From positions 1 to 23,527 of the forward strand of contig JBOFHT010000096.1 in NCBI GenBank assembly GCA_051649785.1: 23,527 bases of DNA, in the 5' to 3' direction. Below, piece after piece: positions 1 to 7,823 of this stretch (position 1 is the stretch's first letter; the number at the start of each line of letters is the position of its first letter). The notes under the pieces were generated by a model. It saw only the letters and a program-made list of their open reading frames with translations, was not told the DNA's origin and made no database searches. Source of the stretch: JBOFHT01 sp051649785 (lineage in GTDB: Archaea; Methanobacteriota; Methanobacteria; Methanobacteriales; Methanobacteriaceae). A program made the translations under genes and the position numbers.

Positions 1-248
1 ATCCTTACTTTTAAAATCAAAGAGTGTTATTTCAACTGTATTAAAATTAAAAAAAATAACATGGTCTATTTTTGAACGGCTAGTATGATTTCAAGTGAAA
101 AAAAATTAATTAAAAACTAGGGTTTCTACAGAGCCAAAATTATAGTAATAATAATACTAAGGATAATAGGGATAATAATAATGACAATCGGAGTAATACT
201 AGTACTAGTAGAAATAATATAAAAAATTATTATAAAAATGTAAGTATA

Positions 249-1178
249 TTAACTACCAGACAAGGTCAAAAAATCATAAATAATTTTAGCACCAGCAATA
301 GCTGTAATATCCCCTAATTTATCCGCTGAAACTTCAACCATGTCAAAGCTAAGAACATCTTTTTTAGCTAGAATTTCAATAAATTCTTCTAAATCATTTG
401 AACTAATACCATTAGGAAGAGGATTACCTACACTGGGTGCATAAGAAGGATCTAGAACATCAATATCAATAGATAAGTAAATAGAACCATTAATATTAGC
501 TAAATATTCTTTAGCATTATTTATATTATTAACAATGTCTTTAGCCGTAAATGTAGTTATTTTAGTTCTTTGGCTACTGTCATTATTACTACTACTACTA
601 CTACTAGCTACAAAATCCTTTTCTTCTTTGGATTGGGAACGAATTCCTAATTGAATAATTTCTTTAGGATTTAGGTCATAAATACGCTTCATAACCGTAG
701 CATGAGAACATTTTTCACCTAAATAATCATCAATCAGATCCCTATGAGCGTCAAAGTGAACAACTGTAATATCACTAGAATTAACAGTATTATTATGATT
801 AACTATTGCTTTAAATACACCATAGCTAATACTATGCTCGCCACCAATAATTAATGGCTTAATATTATAATCAAGAAGCTCTGAAACTGTTTCTTCAAGA
901 ATAGCATTTGTTTTTTTACAGTTCCCAATAACTACATTTAAATCATCAAAATCATAAAATACTGTGCAGATATTTAAGTCAAAGGCAGAATTATAAGCTT
1001 CGAAGCCATGGGAAGCTTCCCTAACTGTTAATGGGCCAAAACGGCCATTAGTATGATAAGAACTAGTACTATCAAAAGGAACACCAATTATTCCCCAACT
1101 ACCACTATTTGCTTCATCAAGGCTAAAAATTTCACTACTAAAAGCAAATTTTGATTGGTTATAAGTATTTAATAACAT
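249..1178 (-). CDS. speB: Agmatinase (agmatine ureohydrolase)
   Basis: This ureohydrolase-family enzyme hydrolyses agmatine to putrescine and urea, a cytosolic step of polyamine synthesis. The binuclear Mn motifs are all visible, numbered from the ATG at 1178: GGEHS (His115), HFDAHRD (Asp143, His145, Asp147) and SIDIDVLDP (Asp238, Asp240). At about 309 residues it is normal for archaeal agmatinases. A GTG nine bases upstream (1187) is in frame, but neither start has a clear Shine-Dalgarno. I prefer the ATG because MLLNTYNQSKFAFSSE looks like a family N-terminus. Residues 192-197 are six consecutive serines coded by a pure AGT run, followed by NNDSS, in what should be a surface loop between the two metal-motif halves. 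It lies downstream of aIF5A on the same strand. Polyamine made through this route feeds deoxyhypusine formation on aIF5A, so the pairing makes functional sense. Confidence 0.93.
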   Translation of the reverse strand: MLLNTYNQSKFAFSSEIFSLDEANSGSWGIIGVPFDSTSSYHTNGRFGPLTVREASHGFEAYNSAFDLNICTVFYDFDDLNVVIGNCKKTNAILEETVSELLDYNIKPLIIGGEHSISYGVFKAIVNHNNTVNSSDITVVHFDAHRDLIDDYLGEKCSHATVMKRIYDLNPKEIIQLGIRSQSKEEKDFVASSSSSSNNDSSQRTKITTFTAKDIVNNINNAKEYLANINGSIYLSIDIDVLDPSYAPSVGNPLPNGISSNDLEEFIEILAKKDVLSFDMVEVSADKLGDITAIAGAKIIYDFLTLSGS

Positions 1179-1272
1179 ATAAAGCACTTAATTAAATAAT
1201 TAGTTAAAAAATAATAGTAATAAGTTAATTAATACACTATATATAATGTATAATAAAATATAATATAAAAAT

Positions 1273-1344
1273 AAAAAAAGTAAATAAATAAACTAAATAA
1301 ACTAAATAAATTTAAATAGCTATAAAATAGCTAATTATTTAGTT
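1273..1344 (-). terminator. Nested hairpin plus T-tract at the end of aIF5A
   Basis: Reading the minus strand, the aIF5A stop codon lies inside an inverted repeat. Outer arms of 10 bp (1300-1309 with 1335-1344) enclose an inner perfect 7-bp stem (1317-1323 with 1327-1333) with a 3-base loop. About 20 bases further on is a run of seven T (1273-1279 on the plus strand as A). This resembles an intrinsic terminator or attenuator between aIF5A and agmatinase. The function is inferred from structure only. Confidence 0.5.
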
Positions 1345-1724
1345 CTCATTATTTTTAAGTTGCCTAAAGCTTCGATGTATTCTAATTCAATACCTTCAGC
1401 TATTTGGTCTTTTAAGTCAGCAGGAATATCTAAATCTAAAGTATCGTAGCTTTCCATATCCATAACTTGAACATTGTTACCCATAATAGCTAAAACTTGC
1501 CCAACTCTTTTATCAATCATTGGTACATCAATTTTAGTATCTACAGGTTTAACAAACTGTCTTTTTTGTGAATCAAAAATTCCTACAGCTTCAACTCTTG
1601 CCTTAGCTGCTCCATGCTTACCAGGAGAAGAGGTTTGAATACTAGTGATTTTAGAAGCTTCACCATCAATAATTACATATTTTCCTACTTTTAAAGTTTT
1701 TACTTCAACAGGTTTCTTTGACAT
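1335..1724 (-). CDS. eif5A: Translation initiation factor 5A (aIF5A)
   Basis: aIF5A binds the ribosome and relieves stalling during elongation and termination. It needs hypusine, built by deoxyhypusine synthase from a polyamine. The N-terminal SH3-like domain carries the hypusination loop SSPGKHGAAKAR, with Lys36 as the modified residue. The C-terminal part is the OB-fold domain (about residues 70-129). The open frame continues 15 bases upstream to a GTG at 1739, but that GTG is part of the Shine-Dalgarno GTGGAG, which sits nine bases before the ATG at 1724. I therefore use the ATG, giving 129 residues, usual for the family. The agmatinase gene follows 156 bases downstream on the same strand, behind a hairpin and T-tract. 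Nothing looks damaged. Confidence 0.97.
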   Translation of the reverse strand: MSKKPVEVKTLKVGKYVIIDGEASKITSIQTSSPGKHGAAKARVEAVGIFDSQKRQFVKPVDTKIDVPMIDKRVGQVLAIMGNNVQVMDMESYDTLDLDIPADLKDQIAEGIELEYIEALGNLKIMRTK

Positions 1725-2177
1725 TCTAATAAACTCCACATATTTAATTTTTATAAGTTTTATTTAAGTTTAAATACTAATAAATCATATTTGATTATTA
1801 TGTTTAATTAATAATTGTTAATTAAATAATTGTCTTTAATTAATTTAATATAATAATTTTATACAATAGCATAAAAATATACGAATAACAATATATAATT
1901 AATCTTTAAGGATATAGACTATAATTAGTTTATCTTATCTAACTTATAAATTTTATTATATTTATACTTATATACTTATTAAAACAATATTATAATTAAA
2001 GAATATTATAATTAAAGAAAATATTATCAATTAAGTCTTCAATGGAGTTAATAATAAAAAAAATAAGGATAAACATAATACTAATAACCTTATAGAAATA
2101 TTAACAGTAGTAGGGATAATAAAAAATACTAATACTAATAATATGAATAATATTGACATAATAAGGGGGAAAATACT
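1725..2177. other. Divergent intergenic region, no gene seen
   Basis: About 450 bases separate aIF5A (minus) from the IMPase-NAD kinase gene (plus). It is almost pure A/T and must hold both promoters. TATA-like strings are too frequent to choose one. A near-tandem 16-base repeat (TATAATTAAAGAATAT type) lies at about 1989-2018. From about 2041 to 2160 the sequence has triplet texture (AAT, ACT, GAT), like the Asn-rich insertions inside genes, but it has no start codon or ribosome site. A strong Shine-Dalgarno AAGGGGG at 2163-2169 precedes the downstream ATG. Confidence 0.6.
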
Positions 2178-3944
2178 ATGGGAAAATTAGATATTGAATT
2201 CTGTGAAAATATTGCAGATGAAATGATAGAAAATGTTAAAAAAGCTATTTCCCCATATATTGGAAAAAAAGAAGGAGGAGAAATAGTAAAACTTGGAGCT
2301 GATGGTAGTTTCACCCATAAAATTGATATAGCTGCAGAAGATGAAGTTATTAAATGTTTAGAAAAAAGTGGTCGTACCTGCTATTTAATTAGTGAAGAGC
2401 TAGGTGAAGTGAGAATTTCAAATGGGAAGAGTGAAGAAATCGATTTTACAAAGTATGTAAGTGAAAACTATCCATTTCCAGATGATGAACTTATATTTAT
2501 TATAGATCCCCTCGATGGAACTTCAAATGCAGTTAAAAACATACCATTTTATAGTATTTCCATTGCAGTAGCTAAGTTTCCCAAAAATGGTAAGCATCCC
2601 TCTCTTAAAGATATTGAAATAGGTTTTGTTAAAAATTTAGCTAGTGGTGATCTTTACAGTGCTATAAAAGGAAAAGGGGCTTATTTAAATGGAGAAATTA
2701 TTACAAGCTCAAATAAAACTGATTTTAAAAGTGTTTCATTTGGAGGATTTTTAGGAAAAGGTTTTGAAGGAATAAAAAATATCCTTAAAAATGTTAGAAG
2801 AATGAGACTACTTGGTTCGGTAGCACTTGAATTAGCTTTTGTAGCTAGTAGAAACTATGATATTTTTATAGACCTTAGGAAAAGTAGAGTTATGGATGTT
2901 CCAGCTGCAAAATTAATTGTTGAAGAATCTGGAGGAATTGTGACCAGTTTAGAAGGAGAAGAACTAGATACTCCCCTTTCAATTAAGGAAAAGACTTATA
3001 TTATTGCTTCGGGAAATAACACCCTCCAAGAAAAGATTTTAAATAATATGGAGCTTTCAGATAATATAAAAAACCCTATTAAAAAAATAGGGATAGCTGG
3101 AAGAGTAGATACTGAAGAATCAGTTCGACTTGCTTTTAAAATTGTAGAATACCTCAATAATAGAAATATTGAGTTTATAATTGAAGATTCACTATTTAAT
3201 GCATTTCGGAAGATTGAAGATGTAATTACTCATTCAAATATTGTATTCCACTTTGAAAAAATTGAAGACTTTGATGTTGATATACTCATTGCATTAGGTG
3301 GAGATGGGACAATACTTAGATGTCAGAATAAATTAACTGATGAAACTCCATTATTTGGAATAAATATGGGTACTGTTGGCTTTTTAGCTGAAGTTAATAG
3401 AGATAAAACATTCCCCTCTATTGAAAAAATCCTAAATAAAGAGTATACTATTGAAAAAAGAAGTCAAATAAAAGTTATTCACAATTATGATTTGTTTTCT
3501 GCTCTTAATGAAGTAGTTATAATGACTGGAAAGCCATCAAAAATGTTACATTTTGAAATATCTGTTGATGGTTCAGTTATTGAAACAATAAGGGCAGATG
3601 GTTTAATTATTTCCACCCCTAGTGGTTCAACTGCATATTCAATGTCTGCAGGCGGACCAATAGTTGACCCTAAAGTAGAAGCCTTTATAATAATCCCAAT
3701 ATGTCCTTTCAAATTAGGTACAAGAGCAGTTGTTGTTCCAGACAGTAGTGAAATTAAAGTTCGCCTATTAAAGAAAGGAAAGAAAGCTTTTGTTGTAATT
3801 GATGGGCAGATAGATGAAGAAATTGATGAATTAGATGAAATGATATTTACCAAATATGAAAAGAATGCCTACTTTGTTAAATTAAATAAAGAAGGATTCT
3901 ATGAAAAAGTAAGGGAAAAACTAACTGATGGTGGAGCAGATTAA
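2178..3944 (+). CDS. nadK: Bifunctional NADP phosphatase / NAD kinase
   Basis: This two-domain protein resembles the archaeal NADP phosphatase/NAD kinase fusion known from Methanocaldococcus (MJ0917). The N-terminal half (about 1-290) is an inositol-monophosphatase fold. It has a SEELGE acidic motif (residues 72-77), the metal and catalytic motif IDPLDGTSNAVKN (Asp110, Asp113) and RVMDVPAAK with Asp240. The C-terminal half (about 302-588) is NAD kinase with the nucleotide-binding GGDGT (374-378), GTVGFLAE (398-405), NE (444-445) and DGLIISTPSGSTAYSMSAGG (474-493). The two activities make and unmake NADP, balancing the NAD(H)/NADP(H) pools in the cytosol. The length of 588 is typical of the fusion. 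The start is supported by AAGGGGG eight bases upstream. cfbE follows 60 bases later on the same strand and could be cotranscribed. Both halves retain their key residues, so both should be active. Confidence 0.94.
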   Translation: MGKLDIEFCENIADEMIENVKKAISPYIGKKEGGEIVKLGADGSFTHKIDIAAEDEVIKCLEKSGRTCYLISEELGEVRISNGKSEEIDFTKYVSENYPFPDDELIFIIDPLDGTSNAVKNIPFYSISIAVAKFPKNGKHPSLKDIEIGFVKNLASGDLYSAIKGKGAYLNGEIITSSNKTDFKSVSFGGFLGKGFEGIKNILKNVRRMRLLGSVALELAFVASRNYDIFIDLRKSRVMDVPAAKLIVEESGGIVTSLEGEELDTPLSIKEKTYIIASGNNTLQEKILNNMELSDNIKNPIKKIGIAGRVDTEESVRLAFKIVEYLNNRNIEFIIEDSLFNAFRKIEDVITHSNIVFHFEKIEDFDVDILIALGGDGTILRCQNKLTDETPLFGINMGTVGFLAEVNRDKTFPSIEKILNKEYTIEKRSQIKVIHNYDLFSALNEVVIMTGKPSKMLHFEISVDGSVIETIRADGLIISTPSGSTAYSMSAGGPIVDPKVEAFIIIPICPFKLGTRAVVVPDSSEIKVRLLKKGKKAFVVIDGQIDEEIDELDEMIFTKYEKNAYFVKLNKEGFYEKVREKLTDGGAD

Positions 3945-4004
3945 AACAAGAAATCAATTACATTATTTAATTATATTTAGTTATATTTAATTTAAGGTGC
4001 AAAT

Positions 4005-5891
4005 ATGGATTTTCTTATTATTGATTTAACACATGGTGGAGTTATAATAGCCAATGCACTAGCTGAGCTTAAAACTCTTGATTTAAGCAGTTTAAATAAA
4101 AATAAGAAAGCTAATGAATATAGTGATAATAATAATGGTAAGGATAAAGATAATGCTGAGAAAGAAAATAATGATAAAAAAGATAATAATAAAACAAATT
4201 ATAAAAATGAAAAGAATGAACATAATGCCAAAAACAATAGGAATCAGGAAGATAATTTTATAGCTGTAAATCGTATTTTTGCATTTGATATTTATAATAC
4301 GTATAATGGTTCTATTGATTCAAATAAACTAAACAAACTACATTCAGAAATAATTCTTATTAATGATATTCAAAAACTATTCAATTACAATATAAATAAT
4401 TTAATTATAATTTCACCAGTCCACTGCAACTTTAAAGTACCAAATGCATTTAATAACATAAAAAATAGTTATTTAACTCATCATGAAGCTATTAATCTTA
4501 TTTTATCTCAAAAAAATCCTATTGCAAATAATATAATTGAAGTGACGGGCGTTAAAGGGAAAACAAGTGTAGTTGGAATTTTAGAAAAGATTTTAAAGAA
4601 CAATAGTCTTTTAATTTTATCTAGTTTAGGTGCTAAAACAATTAATAAAAATGATGAAAGTAATGAAAATAATAAAAATGAAACTATTCTAAAGAAAAAT
4701 ATTAGTATAACTCCTGCTAGCATTATTGAAACTATTAATCTAGCCAAAAGTGAAAGTAATAAAAATAATAATAACACTAGCTCCAGTAATAATAATGATA
4801 ATGATAATAACACCAATATTAATGAAATTTTTGACATAGCTATTTTTGAAAGCTCACTTGGAGGAACTGGAAATGCAAATATAGGTGTTTTAACAAATAT
4901 AGCTGAGAATTATAGTATAGCTAACAATTCTAAAACAGCTAGTGATGCTAAAAGACAAATATTTAATAGTGATATTGTTGTTTGTGAATATGAAACCTTA
5001 AATAGTTACTATAAAGAATATTTGCCTAAAAAAAGTTTTAAGGCCAATGAAGGTTATAAAATAAACACTATCGTAAATACATTCAGTATTTATTCTAATA
5101 ATGCCAATCTAACTGCAAATAAGATAAATTATGATTTAGATGAAACTAATATTGGCATTAAGTTTAATAATATTAAAACTATTAATAATAAAGAAATTAG
5201 TGGAGATTTAGATATTAAAGTATTTGCAATTGGAAAACATCATGTATCTAATGTATTAGCTGCAATAACAACTGGATTAACACTTGAAATAGATATTAAT
5301 CAAATTAAAAATAATATTATTAATTTTAAAGGATTAAAAGGACGTAGCTCTAAGGCAAAAGTCAATAATATAGAAAAGAAGACCCCCATTACTATTATTG
5401 AAGAAATAAATCCTGGAATTAATGTAAAAGCTATTGAATCATCAATTGAAATGTTAGGTGATTTAAGTAATTATACAATTATTATTGGAGGAGATTATGG
5501 CATAACCTGTGAAGAAATTAATGAAGCAGAGCTAGCTACTTTTTTAAATAAATTAATTAGTAATTCACACAATACATCTACAAATAATGGTAATACTAGC
5601 AATAATAATGGCAATACTAATAACAACAATAATATGAATAATACTAGGAATAATAATAATGGCAATAGTAATAACATCGATGATAATAATAGCATTAATG
5701 TTACTATTAATGAAAACAAATCAAATAATATTATTTTAACTGGGCAATTAGGTAAAAATCTTAATAAAAAATTAGATAAAAAGTTAAAATATATTGAAAA
5801 TCCTATTGCTGCTAAAAAAGAAGCCATTCATCTTAAAAAAGACATTCTTTTTATTTTTAGATCAAATTATTCCCAAGTGGACAAGAGATAA
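4005..5891 (+). CDS. cfbE: Coenzyme F430 synthase CfbE with Asn-rich insertions
   Basis: CfbE is a Mur-ligase-like ATP-dependent enzyme that closes the last carbocyclic ring of F430, the nickel cofactor of methyl-coenzyme M reductase. Recognisable CfbE blocks are the N-terminal IIDLTHGGVIIANALAEL, SPVHC (138-142), LTHHEAI, the P-loop EVTGVKGKTSVV (179-190), ISITPASII, the long ESSLGGTGNANIGVLTN block (about 282-298) and the Mur-type GKHHVSNVLAA (410-420). AAGGTG five bases before the ATG supports this start. The gene is 628 residues, well above the roughly 400-450 I would expect. The excess is low-complexity Asn/Lys/Ser sequence at about 31-85, 211-228, 250-273 and 521-573, placed between conserved blocks. 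Every catalytic block is intact and in frame, so I expect a functional enzyme carrying disordered loops. It follows the NAD kinase gene. The pathway link is to hemC at 9.2-10.1 kb. Confidence 0.87.
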   Translation: MDFLIIDLTHGGVIIANALAELKTLDLSSLNKNKKANEYSDNNNGKDKDNAEKENNDKKDNNKTNYKNEKNEHNAKNNRNQEDNFIAVNRIFAFDIYNTYNGSIDSNKLNKLHSEIILINDIQKLFNYNINNLIIISPVHCNFKVPNAFNNIKNSYLTHHEAINLILSQKNPIANNIIEVTGVKGKTSVVGILEKILKNNSLLILSSLGAKTINKNDESNENNKNETILKKNISITPASIIETINLAKSESNKNNNNTSSSNNNDNDNNTNINEIFDIAIFESSLGGTGNANIGVLTNIAENYSIANNSKTASDAKRQIFNSDIVVCEYETLNSYYKEYLPKKSFKANEGYKINTIVNTFSIYSNNANLTANKINYDLDETNIGIKFNNIKTINNKEISGDLDIKVFAIGKHHVSNVLAAITTGLTLEIDINQIKNNIINFKGLKGRSSKAKVNNIEKKTPITIIEEINPGINVKAIESSIEMLGDLSNYTIIIGGDYGITCEEINEAELATFLNKLISNSHNTSTNNGNTSNNNGNTNNNNNMNNTRNNNNGNSNNIDDNNSINVTINENKSNNIILTGQLGKNLNKKLDKKLKYIENPIAAKKEAIHLKKDILFIFRSNYSQVDKR

Positions 5892-6355
5892 AGTGAAAAG
5901 AGATAAAATAGTATAATAAAGTAACATATAACTTAGAATATAAACTAAACCCTATAAAATTACTAAGAATAATATCTCATTATTAACAATCCTAAAGCAA
6001 TATTCCAATCAAAATATAGTACTATTAATACTTATTAGTATTTTAGTATAAAATAGTTAATATATAATAATATAAAAATAATAAAGTATATAAACTATAA
6101 TGCAAATAATAGTTAAATGTAATAAAATTATATTAATAAAAATAGTATATTAAATAAGAAATTACTTTTATTTTTTTTAATTATTTGATTATTTAATTAA
6201 TTCGAGATATAAAATATGTTTAGTAGTAAATTCTACAATTTTACTGTTTTTATTTTAGTTTTATTATTGATTTTATTAAGAAAAATAAAAAAACAAAATG
6301 AATAAAAAGTTAATGAAAAAGTTAAATGAATAAAAAAATACAAGGAGTGAGAACA
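5892..6355. other. Intergenic region with T-tract and possible promoter
   Basis: No gene is seen. Just after the cfbE stop there is a short direct repeat (AGAGATAAA twice). A T-rich tract, CTTTTATTTTTTTT (6165-6178), could terminate cfbE transcription, since archaeal termination relies on such tracts. A TATA-like GATATAAAAT (6206-6215) is the best-looking promoter candidate for the PepSY gene, about 140 bases before its ATG. The ribosome site of that gene, AAGGAGTGA, is at 6343-6350. The rest is A/T-rich sequence with no clear structure. Confidence 0.45.
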
Positions 6356-6769
6356 ATGGAAATGAAAAAGGAATACATTATAATAGCCTTAGCTATTGTT
6401 GGATTAATAGGAATATTAGTAGGGTTTATGGTTTTAAGTCCTCAAATTGGGATAAATGGAAATCAAAGTCAATTAAATAATGATAGTAATTTAAATGTAG
6501 ATAATTCAAGTCAAAATATAAGTAACAATGGTACTAACAATTCCAATAATCAAAACTCAGATGAAAATCTAATTAGCCCCGAACAAGCTAAAAAAGTAGC
6601 TGAAGCAAGTGCTAAAAATATGGACAATCCTAATGTTTATGCAGGTTCAGTTAATCTTGTAAGAGATAATGATAGAGTTTATTATGCAGTTGAATTATTA
6701 GATAAAAAAACAAATAAAGCTACAGGCCAAATTAATGTTGATGCAAAAACTGGAAAACAAACTATGTGA
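6356..6769 (+). CDS. Membrane-anchored PepSY-domain protein
   Basis: This is a small predicted membrane protein of 137 residues. After a short charged N-terminus (MEMKKEY) comes one hydrophobic helix (about residues 8-28), then an Asn/Ser-rich linker (about 33-69). The C-terminal domain (about 73-137) matches the PepSY pattern: ISPEQAKKVAEA at its start, a central YYAVELLDKK strand and a terminal GQINVDAKTGKQ strand. PepSY domains are usually extracytoplasmic and often modulate proteases or sensors, so the domain probably lies outside the cell, tethered by the helix. There is no lipobox cysteine. An in-frame ATG at 6326 exists, but the perfect AAGGAGTGA five bases before the ATG at 6356 decides the start. 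It has no functional partner nearby. The fold call is by motif only. Confidence 0.75.
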   Translation: MEMKKEYIIIALAIVGLIGILVGFMVLSPQIGINGNQSQLNNDSNLNVDNSSQNISNNGTNNSNNQNSDENLISPEQAKKVAEASAKNMDNPNVYAGSVNLVRDNDRVYYAVELLDKKTNKATGQINVDAKTGKQTM

Positions 6770-6843
6770 AAATAAATAGAAAAATAAGTAGAAAGAATAA
6801 TCAGAATAAGTAATTAAAATGAATAAAAGAATAAAAAGTAGAA

Positions 6844-7112
6844 AAACTAAATAAACAAGTATTCTATTGAAAAATTAAATAAAATACTATTAAATAATAA
6901 ATAAAATTAAGTTTATTGGGTTAAATATGAAACTAAATAAACAAGTATTCTATTGAAAAATTAAATAAAATACTATTAAATAATAAATAAAATTAAGTTT
7001 ATTGGGTTAAATATGAAACTAAATAAACAAGTATTCTATTGAAAGATTAAATAAAATACTATTAAATAATAAATAAAATTAAGTTTATTGGGTTAAATAT
7101 GAAACTAAATAA
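6844..7112. repeat. 86-bp tandem repeat, three copies plus 11 bases
   Basis: A unit beginning AAACTAAATAAACAAG starts at 6844, 6930 and 7016 with an exact 86-base period. A partial fourth copy (7102-7112) runs directly into the stop codon of the gfcR gene. The copies are nearly identical; one A-to-G change in the third copy is the clearest difference. The array lies between the convergent PepSY and gfcR genes, so it is transcribed at most as 3' sequence. There are no spacers, so it is not CRISPR. The remaining bases of this gap (6770-6843) are plain A/T-rich sequence. Confidence 0.95.
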
Positions 7113-7730
7113 TTATCCCAATCTACTTACTTTTATAAGAGATTCAACAGGAATGCCATCAATTTCAGAAATTCCTACTTTATCAATTAATATAGTTGCA
7201 GCTATAGGTTCCGCCCCATTTTCTTTAAGAACAGCTATAACATCTTTAAGAGTCCTACCACTAGTTATAACATCATCTACAATAATAACTCTTTTTCCTT
7301 TAACCGGAGCAAAGTTTTCACTAATTGTGCCTTCAGCATCTTTATTTTCCTCACCTTTCCTATGTTTTATAGGATGGAAAACTGAAAGAGAAGTTTCTAA
7401 TCCTTTCTCCATTTCTAAGAAATCAGCCATCATAGTTGCAAAGGGAACACCACTTACAGCTATTCCGACAATTACATCAACAGTACCATATTTTAAAGCC
7501 ATGTCTGCTAAAGCTGCTGAAACATAACGTAAACGAGATGAACTACCCCCTAAGCTATTCCAATTAATTGCAAAATCAACAGGAACATTTTCTTTTTGCT
7601 CTTCAGAAGGTTTCTTTAAAATTAACCATCTAGCAGTATCTTCCGAAACATTTAATTCATCAGCTATTTCACCAGTTGTGAAACCATGACTCCTAAGTTC
7701 ATGTGCCTTTTTTATAAGTTTTTTACTCAT
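7113..7730 (-). CDS. gfcR: GfcR/PyrE-like transcriptional regulator
   Basis: This 205-residue protein has an N-terminal helix-turn-helix (about 5-40, with TTGEIADELNVSEDTARWL) fused to a phosphoribosyltransferase domain. The PRPP-binding loop VIIVDDVITSGRT (148-160) is intact. This architecture is the archaeal orotate-phosphoribosyltransferase-like family. Its Haloferax member GfcR activates genes of central carbon metabolism, and true PyrE lacks the helix-turn-helix. In methanogens the target genes are not known to me, so a role as a DNA-binding sensor of phosphoribosyl metabolites is an inference. GGTGG four bases before the ATG at 7730 sets the start. The sugar dehydrogenase gene lies 93 bases upstream on the same strand. 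The length is usual for the family and no damage is seen. Confidence 0.88.
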   Translation of the reverse strand: MSKKLIKKAHELRSHGFTTGEIADELNVSEDTARWLILKKPSEEQKENVPVDFAINWNSLGGSSSRLRYVSAALADMALKYGTVDVIVGIAVSGVPFATMMADFLEMEKGLETSLSVFHPIKHRKGEENKDAEGTISENFAPVKGKRVIIVDDVITSGRTLKDVIAVLKENGAEPIAATILIDKVGISEIDGIPVESLIKVSRLG

Positions 7731-7823
7731 ATTTCCACCAATTTATTAATTGAGTTATTAGTAGTAGATTTACTTACTTGTTTTTAAGTTTGAAAATGCC
7801 AGATCAATAGTATATTTAAATTA

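Noticed and set aside
114..320. Asn-rich open frame on the plus strand near the left edge
   Set aside because: It has no start codon or ribosome site, and it runs antisense into the agmatinase gene. The text is a product of the AAT/AGT triplet bias.
4508..4837. Leucine-rich hydrophobic open frame opposite cfbE, and a similar one at 5495-5827
   Set aside because: These are the complements of the Asn codons (AAT read as ATT, or shifted as TTA/TTG). The plus-strand frame has conserved enzyme motifs and these have none.
6844..7112. Possible CRISPR array
   Set aside because: Repeats are contiguous 86-base units with no unique spacers, and no cas genes are near.
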